DNA of 61,156 bases, from assembly GCA_013115145.1 (NCBI GenBank), contig JAAPAO010000153.1:1-61156 (forward strand), read 5' to 3'. The position numbers and the translations under genes were made by a program. Origin of the DNA: Perkinsus chesapeaki (lineage: Eukaryota > Perkinsozoa > Perkinsida > Perkinsidae). The notes under the pieces were generated by a model. It did not search any database. It was given only the letters and a program-made list of their open reading frames with translations, and had not been told where the DNA came from. Within the stretch, counting starts at the first letter, position 1. Every line of letters starts with the position of its first letter. Below are positions 1-11,049 of the stretch, in pieces.

Positions 1-1735
1 TCCTGGCCCTGCGATACCTTATCGGAGCGTTCTAGCAGAACTTACTCCTGATCCAGGTATCGCCTCTTCCCAAGCTCCCGGAGAGAAAAGCGGTTTTATG
101 GGCTTGGCGCTCTGTAAGCAGCACCTCGAGTTTAGCTTGGCTTTTCTTCAGTACAGTTGAGTCAATGCAAAACCTACGATGTTGAGGGCTGCGAGTGGAG
201 ATCTTCGCACTCTTTTTCAGCTTTTTCGCTATCATCTATGTAAACTTTTCCGTTGCACCAGTTTGTTACGACTCTGTGCGGCCTTCATAGGCATCGGGTT
301 GAAACTTTTTTCTGGTTCGTGCCAACACATTGAACGGCTATATTCACAGGACCTAGAATGTTTCTACTAGCACCTTCTCCGCCGTTCTTTTGGTAGTTAT
401 GAAAAGTGAAATTGATATGGCAAATGAAGTACTCGTTCACAGGCCGAAAATCCCAGGAAGGCCAAGGACAGGACAGTGCCGAAAGCAGGTCTACACAATG
501 CGCCTCGGAATACTTCTGGGTTGTCATACGTTGATGTTACGTTCGTAAATCTATGGGTCTCGTAGTGTGGCGCTACTTCACTCAAGTCATTCAGGGTGTA
601 CAGTTCTAAACTTTTCGAAGAGATCCTTATTAATAGGTGGGTAATCACTCTATCATTCAACCTTCATATGTTGCACAAGCCAGATTTCGCCATACCTCAC
701 CCTTGGCCTAATGCTATGATTTAATTGTTGAATTGTTGCGTAATTCTTTTCCAAATAAATTACTGAAGAGCTGGCTACCAATTCGTGAGTAGCCGTGGTC
801 GAGGCTGTCTTGGCCAAAGAACTTGTAACAGCTCGTGTTGCAAGCAAATCATGAATGCTACACTTGCGATACTACCAGCACAGCACGCAGACCAAGACTG
901 ACGCATGCTGTAACTGGGCACACTGAAGACTATGTAGCGAAAACAAGGAAGGCGTATGTAGCCATGCGAAATCGCTTGCAACACGTCGAGAAAATATCAG
1001 CTGGGATGCAATACATGTGAATAGTGTGATCTGATATGTGGCACTGCCACAGTCGCAGGACGGTACGGACCTGCGCTCCGGAGCTACAAGGCACCGAGAT
1101 ACAAGCCTGTTGGCTCCCCTACGTATATACTTCATCAAGCCCGTATAGCCAACGCATTTTCAATGTACCTAACGGTTGGTCGGGCTAGGTCCAATTACAA
1201 GAGCGATTGACTTCTGGGATGACGCATCTGCGGAGAGTATCGCACTGGTGTTCGAGCATTGAGTAGACTATACTAGCATCAACGGCTACGACATGATATT
1301 GAGTCATGTGAGAAATCTTCAAGCATCATGCTTGAAGCATGTTTAAGTAGAGCTCGATGTGTCGGTGTTTGATACGCAGGACTATCAGATATGGGATGAT
1401 GACTGCCCTAGCATCCACTCAGGAAGCCTCTTGGATACTATCAAGCGCGTAGGCAAATCGTGAATCATCAAGCCGCTTGATTCAAACCCGTGAGTCGCAT
1501 AAACACAGCATGTGTACACTGTCAACACAAAGCCGCGCTTCTTTCATAGGAGAATCAACTATGTTAGCGGCAGCAATTCCATTGAAGTTTGACTCTCTAA
1601 GTATGAGTCTCATCGATAAGAAGACTCACCATTGAATACGTCGTACCACGGAGTCTTTGCAGGGAAAACTCGAACAGGCGGCACGATAGAAGATTGCTAT
1701 CGCCGACAGGCCGAGCGATAACCAAGATCTTTGAA
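1..1735. other. No recognisable gene; low-content region
   Basis: Only short overlapping open frames on both strands are seen, none with a recognisable motif, signal peptide or convincing splice structure. The one structured element is the palindrome chain at 1317-1341. Confidence 0.4.
1317..1341. repeat. Perfect palindrome with 1-nt centre, chained
   Basis: CTTCAAGCAT, one base (C), then its exact reverse complement ATGCTTGAAG, running into a further AAGCAT copy. The core reads AAGCAT, C, ATGCTT, G, AAGCAT. It belongs to a recurring class in this window. Confidence 0.8.
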
Positions 1736-2620
1736 CTAGGAGTTGACACGTAGTTCAGTCCAGCTCTTGTAGTTTACAACCTCCTCGTGAAGAGCTGAGA
1801 GATTTCTCGCCCACATGCTCGTGTTTTTAATGGGAGGTACGACGCAAAAGTGACGGGTAAGAGCGTCTGCTCCAAGACGCTCAGAAAGACCAATAGTTAA
1901 TGTATAGCTTGCCTTGGCGCTGCTGGGGAAGGGCATAGCTTTACTAGCCCAAGTACTAATATGCGGTTTAGCCCAATCCGAGCCGCCAAAGGTAGCTCTT
2001 AATAACTAGCGATATTGAGCATTGGTGATACATCATCATATTCATTGCCATCACCACGGCCAAAGGAAACTACATCCATTGCGTGATCAGCCAGAGCACC
2101 AAAGGTAAAGGCAGTTGCCCTTCCAGTTAACTGGAGAGTCTCTGTGAATAGAGAACATGCTGATCCACAATTATCATCCGTCACGAAGTCAAAAATGTCC
2201 AGTGGCCTTTTTTATATCTAGGACCCGCTATGTATGGCATATCGCTCCATGAATCGTAACAGAAGTCCCATCTACCTTTAGCATAATAGTTCGAGATTTT
2301 ACCCCACGGCCGAGCTCTATAGCAAGACTGCCATATGACGAACCAGAGGAGAGCATACGTCGTCCACATTATAAATAACATACCAATGAATAGCAAGTGT
2401 TGACAGAATATGTCCTCCACTATTAGAGGACCCGCCAAAAAGTAACCGGCCCGGTTGAACCGGGTAATGGCGTTCTTACTAGCGAAGCCTTGCACTTAAG
2501 AAAAATCCTCGTAAAGAATAGCTGGCAAGGAGTCCTCAGAGGGTACAAAGTCCGGCACAAGCACGACAACAGGGTCATCCAGCAGCCTGTCGAGCAAACC
2601 AACAGTAGTATTGCTTACCA
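1736..2620 (-). pseudogene. Decayed copy of the secreted S41-type peptidase
   Basis: Three frame-broken blocks match the intact gene at 4809-7505. The C-terminal block is at 1736-1936 (MWARNL and following). The catalytic-serine block is at 1999-2184 (NCGSACSLFTETLQLTGRA). An upstream block is at about 2181-2620 (WGKISNYYAKGRWDFCY and the strand before it). About 500 bp that separate the last two blocks in the intact gene are missing, and frameshifts occur between blocks, so no full product is possible. About 100 bp around the catalytic serine differ from the intact gene at only two visible positions, whereas flanks differ at roughly a quarter. A 14-bp palindromic insertion lies at 2450-2463. 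Confidence 0.85.
2444..2464. repeat. Palindromic insertion in the S41 pseudogene
   Basis: The + strand reads AACCGG, then CCCGGTT, G, AACCGGG. The intact paralogue near 5998-6005 has a single AACCGGG in the same context. The pseudogene therefore carries 14 extra bases that contain an inverted copy followed by a direct copy. Confidence 0.8.
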
Positions 2621-2647
2621 ACGACCTATTGGAGAAAGATCAAAAAT

Positions 2648-2670
2648 CGGTTTGAATCAAACCGTTTGAT
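2648..2670. repeat. Perfect palindrome with 1-nt centre
   Basis: CGGTTTGA, A, TCAAACCG, followed by a further TTTGAT. The arms are 8 bp and perfect with a single central base. Confidence 0.75.
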
Positions 2671-2794
2671 GGGGATGTATTCTTCTGATTTAAGGAGGTC
2701 GGTTTTTTAGGCTACAGGCTGCGGCTACCCTCCAAGGAACTCTGTGGCCTGTGGTCGGTGTACTGCAACAGGGAACACTACACCTTTTTAACAT

Positions 2795-3095
2795 CAAGTT
2801 CACACTTAAGAACATCAATTTCGTCTCAACAGGCGAATTTGAGCGCACGAATCTAAAAAGGGAAGATCCACTTCACCGTTAGGATTTTCAGTTTCGCCAT
2901 AGGATTCCCAAGTTCGACAAGATAAGTTAGTACAGTCAAGTTCGCTCGACTAGGACAATCAATTCCGCCGTTAGGATCTACGATTTCGCGTTCGGACTTT
3001 CAATGTTCGCCAGTCCCTCATGGTACATTCAATTTCGCCACAGTAGAATATTCAAGTTCACAGTTAGGAAGATCGATTTCGCTCAAGTCGAGGGT
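2795..3095 (+). repeat. Degenerate short-period repeat, core TCAATTTCGCC
   Basis: About ten imperfect units resemble TTAGGA-N-TCAATTTCGCC, with variants such as TCAAGTTCGCT, TCAATTCCGCC, ACGATTTCGCG and TCGATTTCGCT. They recur roughly every 20-40 bp. The array is too divergent to be a fresh tandem expansion. No coding frame spans it. Confidence 0.6.
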
Positions 3096-3408
3096 AACCA
3101 CCAACCCTGAGATCGCGATGGAGTTCTACATAAATGAATTAGCGGTTTTATACAGTATCAGAGACTGTTTCCATCGTGGAAAGAGACGCATCTTACCGCC
3201 GAAAGAAGCTTCATTGTCGGTCTTTGACACCGCCCGGACCTCACTAATGAACCTCAACTCGCTCAAACCGACCTCTTTGACCAACCTCAAACTCGAACTC
3301 AACTCGCTCGTAAAATGGGGCCCACGGCGTCTTAGAAATGACCCTCTTGATGCAATGCTACTGACGAAGTTGGTGACCTGCGGTATTATTCCATTCGAAG
3401 CATTGGAT

Positions 3409-3483
3409 CGAAAGTTGCTGCAACTTTCGGCGAGAGAGCAATGCAACTAAGTTGCATCGCTCTCTGAGTCAGAGACTCTGACT
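3409..3483. repeat. Three consecutive palindromes
   Basis: 3409-3429 is CGAAAGTTGC, T, GCAACTTTCG (perfect 10-bp arms). 3433-3465 is a 15-bp-arm hairpin around TAA with one mismatch (arms AGAGAGC-ATGCAAC and complement). 3467-3483 is AGTCAGAG, A, CTCTGACT (perfect 8-bp arms). They sit end to end with almost no spacing. Confidence 0.8.
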
Positions 3484-4004
3484 GATATGCTCCGTTGCCC
3501 TCGGAGATATTCGCGAGCCCCCGAATTCTTCCAACGGCTTTCCGCTTTACTGGTGAATATTCGACCAACAGCAAACCAAATAACATGGACAGGTTGTTAA
3601 CCAGAACGCTCGAGTTGTTCGGGTCTGGTGAGAAAGCTCTTCAATTATCCGCGAAGGTTGGTGAGAAAGTGAGGCGCTTACAGCGAATTTTCCTGAGCAA
3701 TGCAAAGATTGATTTGAGGTTTTCGTGTAGAATAGCATGATTTGTGTTCAATAGTCCGACGTCATCAAAAAGATAAACTTTAATAGGACTTAAGTCCTGG
3801 ATGCGCACCCAATGGGTACCACCCATCGCAACGGTACAACTAAGTGAGCAAGTCATGCCTAGAGCCACCTAACCTCCTCGCACCGGCCGGTTCTGGTGCT
3901 GCGAGTATCGTCTTCATGCGCCGCCGACTCGAGAATACTTGCGCTATGCCAAAGCGATTTCGCACTCGAGCATTTTTCGATATCGAGAGCTGTAACGATA
4001 TTAC

Positions 4005-4514
4005 ACTGTAACGGTTACAGTAACGCACAGCACAGCTACTACTCCTGTGCTCCTGTAATAGGCATGAACTATTTGAGATATCCTGAGTGAGATTAACGCA
4101 TTCCGAGCGTTCCTTTCGAACGGCAATGAATGGTAATGATTGCTTAATTGATTCAATACATTATGATGTTGTGAATATAATATATATTGTTTATGTTAGT
4201 GAATATCACGACTCGTGATTCACGAGATTAATTATAGTTATATTATATGACCTATTATAAACCAACTAGTAATACATGTAGTGCACGATGTCATCGTGTG
4301 TTTGAGTTTATAGTCCAACGCCAAAAATGGCTTAGTTAGACTATGTGCAACTGTCGAGAGGGTTCTTCGAGCTCTGTTCGATAGTATCGAACAGGGTATC
4401 GAATCGATACCTATACTGTTGTGTTACTGTATCGTTCACCCAGAAGAATGTAACTGTAAGATGTCATCGTGCGACTATCAGGCGACGAGTTGTCCGACAA
4501 CTCGGCGACTCGCC
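4005..4514. repeat. Cluster of odd-length perfect palindromes
   Basis: Members: 4005-4025 ACTGTAAC, G, GTTACAGT, AACG; 4205-4226 ATCACGA, C, TCGTGAT, then TCACGA; 4284-4298 CACGATG, T, CATCGTG; 4374-4394 CTGTTCGATA, G, TATCGAACAG; 4395-4411 GGTATCGA, A, TCGATACC; 4486-4504 CGAGTTGTC, C, GACAACTCG; 4504-4514 GGCGA, C, TCGCC. All arms are perfect and each centre is one base. The stretch is otherwise AT-rich and holds no recognisable gene. Confidence 0.8.
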
Positions 4515-4808
4515 GACAACCGATACCTGGTTGATATTATCCTTGGCGTTCTTATGATGTGGAGGAAGATGCCTCGCGAAAACCCACTGAGTCGAGCACA
4601 CTACGCCATACTATTCATCATTGATATTTCAAACTCAGAACCAGAACGCGACAGAGACGATTTTGTAGGATAATAATGCTTGTAGCTCGTAACCAAGACA
4701 TTGGAGTTACATTCTCCGGAAATAGCTCCCGTCGAGATGGAGTCTGAGCATCAAGGAAGCCTCACCATCTCGGACTTCAGTCTAGTTCATCTAGTTGATA
4801 GGTCATAT

Positions 4809-7505
4809 TCATTGGCGATAAGCCGGACAATAACCAAGGTCTTCAAATTGAGGGTTGGCACGTAGATGAGTCCAGTTCTTATAACCCACGATCTCCTCGT
4901 GAATAGGGGACCTTTCCTCTAGATTCCTCGCCCACATATTTATATGTTTATGAGGAGGTACAATATAGAACTGCCGAGGGAGAGCGTCTGGCCCAAGACG
5001 GCCAGAAAGACCAATATTCCATGTAAATCTTGCCCTAACGCTGAAAGGGAAGGGTATTGGTTTGTTAGCCCAACTATTGGTATGTCTTTTAGCCCAATGC
5101 GATTCACCAAAAGTAGCCCAATAGCCCAAATGACTAGCAATATTAAGCATTGGTGATATATTATCATATTCATAAACATTACCGCCGCCGAAGGAAGCTA
5201 CATCCATTGGTTGATCAGCCAGAGCACCAAAGGTAAAGGCAGTTGCCCTTCCAGTTAACTGGAGGGTCTCTGTGAATAGAGAACATGCTGATCCACAATT
5301 ACCATCCGTCACGAAGGCAACATCAGTCCAGTAATCTTTTCTATAAGAAAATCCCGCAGTGTAGCGCATCAAAGAGTCCAAGGGGTAACAGAAGCTCCAG
5401 GCACCTTCAGCAGAATAGTTCGAAGTCTTTCCCCACTGGCGAGATCTATACTTAGTGAACTGGCTAAGGGGAGGATAAAAGGGACTTCGGGTCTTGCGGT
5501 TCACAAGCTCCGAATTATCAAATAAAAACCAGCCGAACTGTGGGAGAATATCAGAACCGAAGGAAGTCGAAGTATTGACGAAACTCCTACTAGTCAAGAA
5601 CAATTTGAAAGCCGATGCCCGCGAAGTAGCAGTCCTTCTTGATAATATAAAGTCCTCAACGGACTTCAGACGCGCTACCTCATCGGTTTCAATACGTTGG
5701 CTCTCAGGAGTATCTGGGTCGGTGAGGAGTTGATCCGCATAGTTCATAAGAAGGTACAGTTGCTGAAACCTTCCATGGATAAATGCAGGATCTTCAACGA
5801 GACGAGGATTCTCCTCGAAGAAGGCATCGATAGTTTCATCGAAATTGACGCCAAACGATTCGACCCAAGACTGCCAATTCTCTGTCATGTGGCGGACCAT
5901 GGGAGAGCATATGTCATTCATATTCGAGATAACATACCATTGCAGAGCGAGCGTTGATAAGACATAACCTCCGCCATTAGAAGACATATCAAAAAGTAAC
6001 CGGGTGACGTTGTTCTTTCGAGCGAAATCTTGTACTTCTGAAAAATTCTCGTAAATAGTAACCGGCAATGAGAATTCCTCAGAGGGCACAAAGCTTGGTA
6101 CAGACACGACAACAGTATCATCTAGCAGCCTGTATTGATATCCAGTGCCAAATATCCAATCCGTGTTGGTAGTTGTGGTCGTCACACTTCCGGTAGCTAG
6201 AAGATCGTCATCTATCTTGCTCTCCGCAGTGCTCTGCAGGATGGTATCCAGAGCGGTGGTATCGAAGCCTTCAGCAAATGGGTCTTCAGCGAAATCCCAT
6301 AAGGTGCTGCTCCTTTTAGAGTAGAACTGAGTTTCGAAATCCACGGTCTTTTGGAAAAGAGGGTTTCGATTGGTCAAAGCATTGTAAAACCTCCAACTGA
6401 TAGCATCAGCTCCTGCGGACTTGGAGTAATTGCTTAGACGTGCCAGCCAATTAACCGATTCGGTAGACCCATCAGCAAAAGTGATATTTAATGGGGCGGT
6501 AGGAGGTGGCCGACGTCGTAGGTCTCTGGTAACCAGGTCGCTCACAAAAAATACGTTGTTGAGCCTCTGTAGGGGACCTTGATAAATACCAACATAAGGG
6601 CCTTCGTCAGAAACCATCTCCTGCATCCACTCGAGCACGGGCTTATCGTCAACTTTCTCAATGATATCACCATCTTTGTGAAGAGTTGCTGGCTCGCCGT
6701 AAACTTCAGAATAACGCGAACCACCGAGCTCGGTTATGTTCAAGGTGATGACTTGAGCTCCCCCTTGCATACTCGATTGGAAGCGGATGGGCAGAACATA
6801 CACGAAATCTACGAAGGGCGGCTCGTATCGAGTATGAGCATCATTCAGGCGGCTCAGCTCTCGTTGCAAGGCAAAGTGGAAGGGCGCCGATAGGATGCTC
6901 TTCTTCAAGAAATCCTTCTGTTCGTCAGCACTCATCTTGTCCAATACATTCCCATAATCCTCAATTTTGTTGTCTATGAAGCTCTTAATATCTACATCTA
7001 AAGAGTGTAGCTTGAAACCACAGTTGTTCGACTCTACAGAGTTCTGCAGGCCATTGGCAACATCAGCAAAAGCATAGGTTTCACTTACGCCGTACTTGAG
7101 GTTGTGAAGGGTGAATAGAGCCTTCATGTTGGTGGTAGTGAGAGAATAAAGGCATCTGTTCACATCATCCATTTTACCCCACATATAATCCTTTACCGTA
7201 TCGTTTGGTAAGTGTTGCCATATAGCAGACTGGCTGAGCTTAAAGCATTCGTCAACAGCCGGTGGTGGCAGTGTAGGACGGCCAGTTGTGTTAGATGGTC
7301 CACAAGGAAGGGGTGGTACACTACCGTGGCATACTGCGGGCTGGCCCAGCTTGTTGTACATACAATATGAAGCATCGCCAACTCCCTCGCGGCAAGCTTT
7401 ATCCCATTTTTCAGAACTTGGACCCTGTCCAACTGCGAGGGTTGGCGACAGATACCACACAGCAATGAGGAAAAGCATGGCAAGACAAAGTTGTTTATGA
7501 AACAA
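4809..7505 (-). CDS. Secreted S41-family (tail-specific-type) serine peptidase homologue
   Basis: A single uninterrupted 898-residue frame. The N-terminus has a clear signal peptide (Met-Phe-His-Lys, then about 18 hydrophobic residues ending near PTLAVGQG), so the product is probably secreted or directed to the endomembrane system. The central region has LLFDMSSNGGG, the strand-turn typical of S41 peptidases, and later DGNCGSACSLFTETL, where the serine after NCG is the expected nucleophile. The Cys-rich N-terminal part, about 400 residues, may contain the CPAF/fungal S41-like PDZ-type region, but this was judged by general layout only. Several N-glycosylation sequons fit secretion. A decayed copy lies about 2.5 kb downstream in the direction of transcription, so this belongs to a duplicated family. 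No intron is needed, unlike nearly every other gene here. The substrate is unknown. Confidence 0.75.
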   Translation of the reverse strand: MFHKQLCLAMLFLIAVWYLSPTLAVGQGPSSEKWDKACREGVGDASYCMYNKLGQPAVCHGSVPPLPCGPSNTTGRPTLPPPAVDECFKLSQSAIWQHLPNDTVKDYMWGKMDDVNRCLYSLTTTNMKALFTLHNLKYGVSETYAFADVANGLQNSVESNNCGFKLHSLDVDIKSFIDNKIEDYGNVLDKMSADEQKDFLKKSILSAPFHFALQRELSRLNDAHTRYEPPFVDFVYVLPIRFQSSMQGGAQVITLNITELGGSRYSEVYGEPATLHKDGDIIEKVDDKPVLEWMQEMVSDEGPYVGIYQGPLQRLNNVFFVSDLVTRDLRRRPPPTAPLNITFADGSTESVNWLARLSNYSKSAGADAISWRFYNALTNRNPLFQKTVDFETQFYSKRSSTLWDFAEDPFAEGFDTTALDTILQSTAESKIDDDLLATGSVTTTTTNTDWIFGTGYQYRLLDDTVVVSVPSFVPSEEFSLPVTIYENFSEVQDFARKNNVTRLLFDMSSNGGGYVLSTLALQWYVISNMNDICSPMVRHMTENWQSWVESFGVNFDETIDAFFEENPRLVEDPAFIHGRFQQLYLLMNYADQLLTDPDTPESQRIETDEVARLKSVEDFILSRRTATSRASAFKLFLTSRSFVNTSTSFGSDILPQFGWFLFDNSELVNRKTRSPFYPPLSQFTKYRSRQWGKTSNYSAEGAWSFCYPLDSLMRYTAGFSYRKDYWTDVAFVTDGNCGSACSLFTETLQLTGRATAFTFGALADQPMDVASFGGGNVYEYDNISPMLNIASHLGYWATFGESHWAKRHTNSWANKPIPFPFSVRARFTWNIGLSGRLGPDALPRQFYIVPPHKHINMWARNLEERSPIHEEIVGYKNWTHLRANPQFEDLGYCPAYRQ

Positions 7506-7509
7506 ACTG

Positions 7510-9150
7510 CCAAGTTTCTGCTCTTGAACGACTCTGCCTCAAAACACTATTTTGGAGAAAGAAGAGGCCTCTGACCTCCCTGGCGGCGATAGTCTGTCAC
7601 GAAGACATTTCTGGCATGTCACACGGGCTTCACGTCACGGGGTCCTATCAATGAAGTAGATAAACTATCCAACCATGAAAGATAAGGCATCCTGCTACAT
7701 AAGCATTCATGATCGCGTATTCGCAAAGCTGAGTGCTATGTAAATCAGCGAAGGATCAGCAGAATGATACTGTATGGTTAATCCGTTCACATTACGGGAC
7801 AAGTCGAGCTTCTCTTGAAGAAAATTTCATCCTTATCCGGTGTTCACCCGCCGGGAAATTGGAGAGAGAGCTCGATGCGTCCGGCTACTCCGCGAGCGAG
7901 CAGTTAGGCTTCTAATATGAGATACGCGGAATGCATCGGAGTGAAATCCGAAAAAGTCCGCCTCTCGGCCCCGCACGCGTGCGCATTATGATTGTCACGT
8001 AACCCTATGATGGAAAGTTCCGGTGAGACAGCCGAGCTCTGGTCTTGCCTTCTTCGACCCGTCCATAGTATGGACTCCATACTTTCTCGAGAGAAGAGGA
8101 AGTTATCTTGAAGAACAATCTCACCATTTTGCTATCACAACGTGTGATTTACATAATCAGGTTCTCCCTCGCTGTTCCGTTCCGTGATTCGGGAACTTGT
8201 TTACTATGATTCTCCGCCAACGCTTTCACTGTCGTGCTACAACGTTACCAGACTAGTTCTATCGAAAGTTGGGATCCAAGTTTCTTCCATCAACAACGGC
8301 GAAAACATGATTCTCGTTGATGACTAAGAATTTATTGGACAGAAGGATCACGCCATTGGAAGTAGCGCAGTACGGCTAGCATTAATGACACTCCCGACAT
8401 GAACTCGAGATGGCAAGTCACATAAGGGAGGTTTACGAAGTAGGCAAGTTCAGTTGTTCGTGTTTCGGGCTACTGGTTGTTAACGGGTTCGCTGCTCGCT
8501 TGGGTGCACTGCGCTGCCGCATCCGCCTTCGTGAGAGAGAGTTGGTTGATGACGTAAAACTAAGTCTCAAAGTCAATGTTTCACGCAGACAAGCCTGAGC
8601 TGATCTCCTCACTAAGCAAGCGATGTCCGGTTCTATGTCGAGTTCAGTGTACTAGTTCGTGCTGTTGGTAGCCGTAAGTTGTTCCTGCTGTTGGCAGTGT
8701 TTACCTAGCAACCGTAAGGAGATCTTCTAGTGTGTTTTGGTTTCAAATAGATACTGTTTGTGTGGTAGCTTCCTTCGTGCTCGATTAACACTTCTCGAAC
8801 ACAACATTTTCAACGAGAACTTTCCCGGTATGTTCTGTCCGGAAGCAGGAAGCCATTCAAAAATTCCCTTAATGGTATCGCTAATGGTAACAACTTAAAG
8901 ATGCAAGCCACCGATTCTGAGGCCCTCAAGGTCATCATCTTGCCCTCGAGCTGACGGTAAGAGCTGAATTAACACCTTATGGAACCCTCGGCAGATAGGC
9001 CTACTTGCTCATGCTGCTCTTCCAGAATGAAAAGCTGTGGTATATGGAAGGCGTCGAGAGCGTGGTGACCTTCGTCCATTGGCAGAATCACCGGAAGAGG
9101 ATCTGAAGAATGTGGAAGAAATTATTTTATGTTTGCAAACTGCGTGTATT
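7510..9150. other. Intergenic, no gene recognised
   Basis: Short frames only. A palindrome chain lies at 8061-8082. The stretch 8150-8190 (CCTCGCTGTTC...TTCCGTG) resembles 45205-45235, suggesting a dispersed repeat. Confidence 0.4.
8061..8082. repeat. Palindrome chain B, B-complement, B
   Basis: GTCCATA, G, TATGGAC, then T and CCATAC. The core is TCCATA, G, TATGGA, C, TCCATA, so the same 6-mer appears forward, inverted and forward again with single-base spacers. Confidence 0.8.
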
Positions 9151-9654
9151 CAGGTTGTACCCTTACCGAGTGGCGGTCGGAGAAGACGCAAAAGTCGGTT
9201 TGATGGAGATGCATTTTGTTGGCTGAATGAGCTCGAGGTCTGTCGTTGTTCTCCAGCACGCCCCCTCGTTGGCGTCAAGTTGAGCGAATCACACTTTGCC
9301 GCCAGCATCTCTTCCACAGCAGTATCATTAAAGTCCGTAGCACGTATCGCATGACCGTGTTCATCTGATGACGCGTGGCGTATAGCTTCACTCGGATCAA
9401 GCGATACGATACCTCCGCGATGTCGGCAGTACCTGCTTCAGAAAGTTTAAGATCCTCATGGAAGCCGCGCGAAGAGTCGACAATAGATAATCGGAAGTCC
9501 GAATGGCAGACGTCTGCGAACAGATAAATAGAGCGTCGTTTTCAAGTTAGCTCAATCCAGGCCTTTTCGAGGTGATTGGAAGTGCTCACTAACAGCGAGC
9601 TAACTTTAAAGCACAAGAACAGTTATCGCCAAGAACCTACATATGGACAAGGAA

Positions 9655-11049
9655 TCAAACGTACCATTCCACAGAGTCCCGAATGTCTGCATTCAGTGAC
9701 TCAGTAGCTTCACCAACAGAACGAGGGCCGCGCTTTGTCAATTTCTCTAGTGTTAATTCCAAATGGGACATCGCTTCCTCTGCCTGACGTTCCACTATCT
9801 TCAGCCGCGTTTCAACCTATACAAGAGAGCTATTGACGTGAGCAAGCATGTAGATAAATACATACTATGAGAAGGGCGACGACGATGATAGCGAGACACA
9901 CTGATGGACACAAAATCTACAACTCTCAGTAAACATAATACTGCTAGACGACAACTCATTAAGTGGAGCTCGACCCTCCAGTGACGTAGACCTACCTCGG
10001 ACGCCCGATGTTCAAATAGAGCGTGTCGCATGTGGAGCTCCTGCTCAGCCTCGCGAACTTGTTGTTGTATCTCCTGTATTAGCCTCTCGCTTGTGGACAA
10101 TATCTGCAATAACCCGACAAATGACCTAACACTAAAGAAGAGACAACCCGCTGATGTATAGTCGACAAATTTGAGGTATATGTTTCCAGGCGACGCGCTA
10201 GCTCGTCCCTAGTGAGAGAGCATTGCTGTTTCACGAGAAGGCAGCGGCCGCTCAGGTTGCTTCGCACCTGTACGGGGGCTCTGTCAAGTATCGAAGGAAG
10301 ATGGCTCACATCGTCCGCCACTGCGTCAATGATGACATCGTCTTTAACGTGCTCAGCTTCAGCATGTGCAGAGGAACCCTCGCAACATTCGGGACACACA
10401 AAGCGTCCAAGTTGTTTACAGAACATTGAGCAGGGCTGCCCATCATGGAGGTTGCACATTGCGAGATTCGCTGAAGGATTATCTCTCGCCGGCGCTCGCT
10501 CGATCGCAGCCAACAACGCAAAGTTTGTCCGAATCTGACAGGAGGGACCTCCAAAAGAAAGGACGCTGATCCCACTTCCCGGACTAGCATTTCTTGTCGA
10601 CAGCTTGGGCAGGTCACTCGCGCGTACGGTGGTGGATGCCAAGCTGGCTGCTCACCAGTGCCACCATTGAACACATCGTCGTTGTCAACTGAAGGACCCT
10701 CTACCAGTATCCGAAGGCAGCGGGAGCACAGGCTGTGACCGCATCTCGCGAGCACCTTAATAAGAAGGAGAGCAAGCATCCCCTCACATTGGATCCAATA
10801 GAAGGTTTATAAAATCTCGTTCGCATTTTCCACCGAGGAAATGAATCCGTACAGTTATCGGCGACTTGGTATTTGAAGTCAATAATGGGGCAATTCGAAA
10901 GGTATTCCACGGTTACGAATTCGAGCAGTGGACGTGGTTCAAGGTGGTTGTCTTGAGGTGTTCTGCTTCGATTGTTCTCATATTCGTACCTTCGGTAGAT
11001 GTGAGCTCTCGTAGGTATCGTATGGGTTATAGCATACTGGGCATTCCAT
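9655..11049 (-). CDS. TRIM-like protein: RING finger, B-box, coiled coil
   Basis: Exons read by eye: 11049-10990, 10755-10576, 10534-10148, 10103-9996 and 9816-9655; all junctions are GT-AG and in frame. Exon 1 begins Met-Glu-Cys-Pro-Val-Cys and supplies the first RING cysteines. Exon 2 has CGHSLCSRC and, after a long insert, CPSCR, completing a C3HC4-type RING. Exon 3 carries a B-box-like cluster (CNLHDGQPCSMFC, then CPEC and HAEAEH). Exons 4-5 are heptad-rich coiled coil (RLIQEIQQQVREAEQEL). The family acts as E3 ubiquitin ligases; RING plus B-box fits that, but the substrate is unknown. Exon 5 can read to a stop at 9655-9657, or it may splice on: open coding-like stretches continue at about 9150-9530 in the same direction, so the 3' end is uncertain. 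Confidence 0.7.

Noticed and set aside
3118-3450. Two overlapping open frames of about 110 residues on opposite strands
   Set aside because: Mutual shadows with no motif; they overlap the palindrome cluster. Not called as genes.
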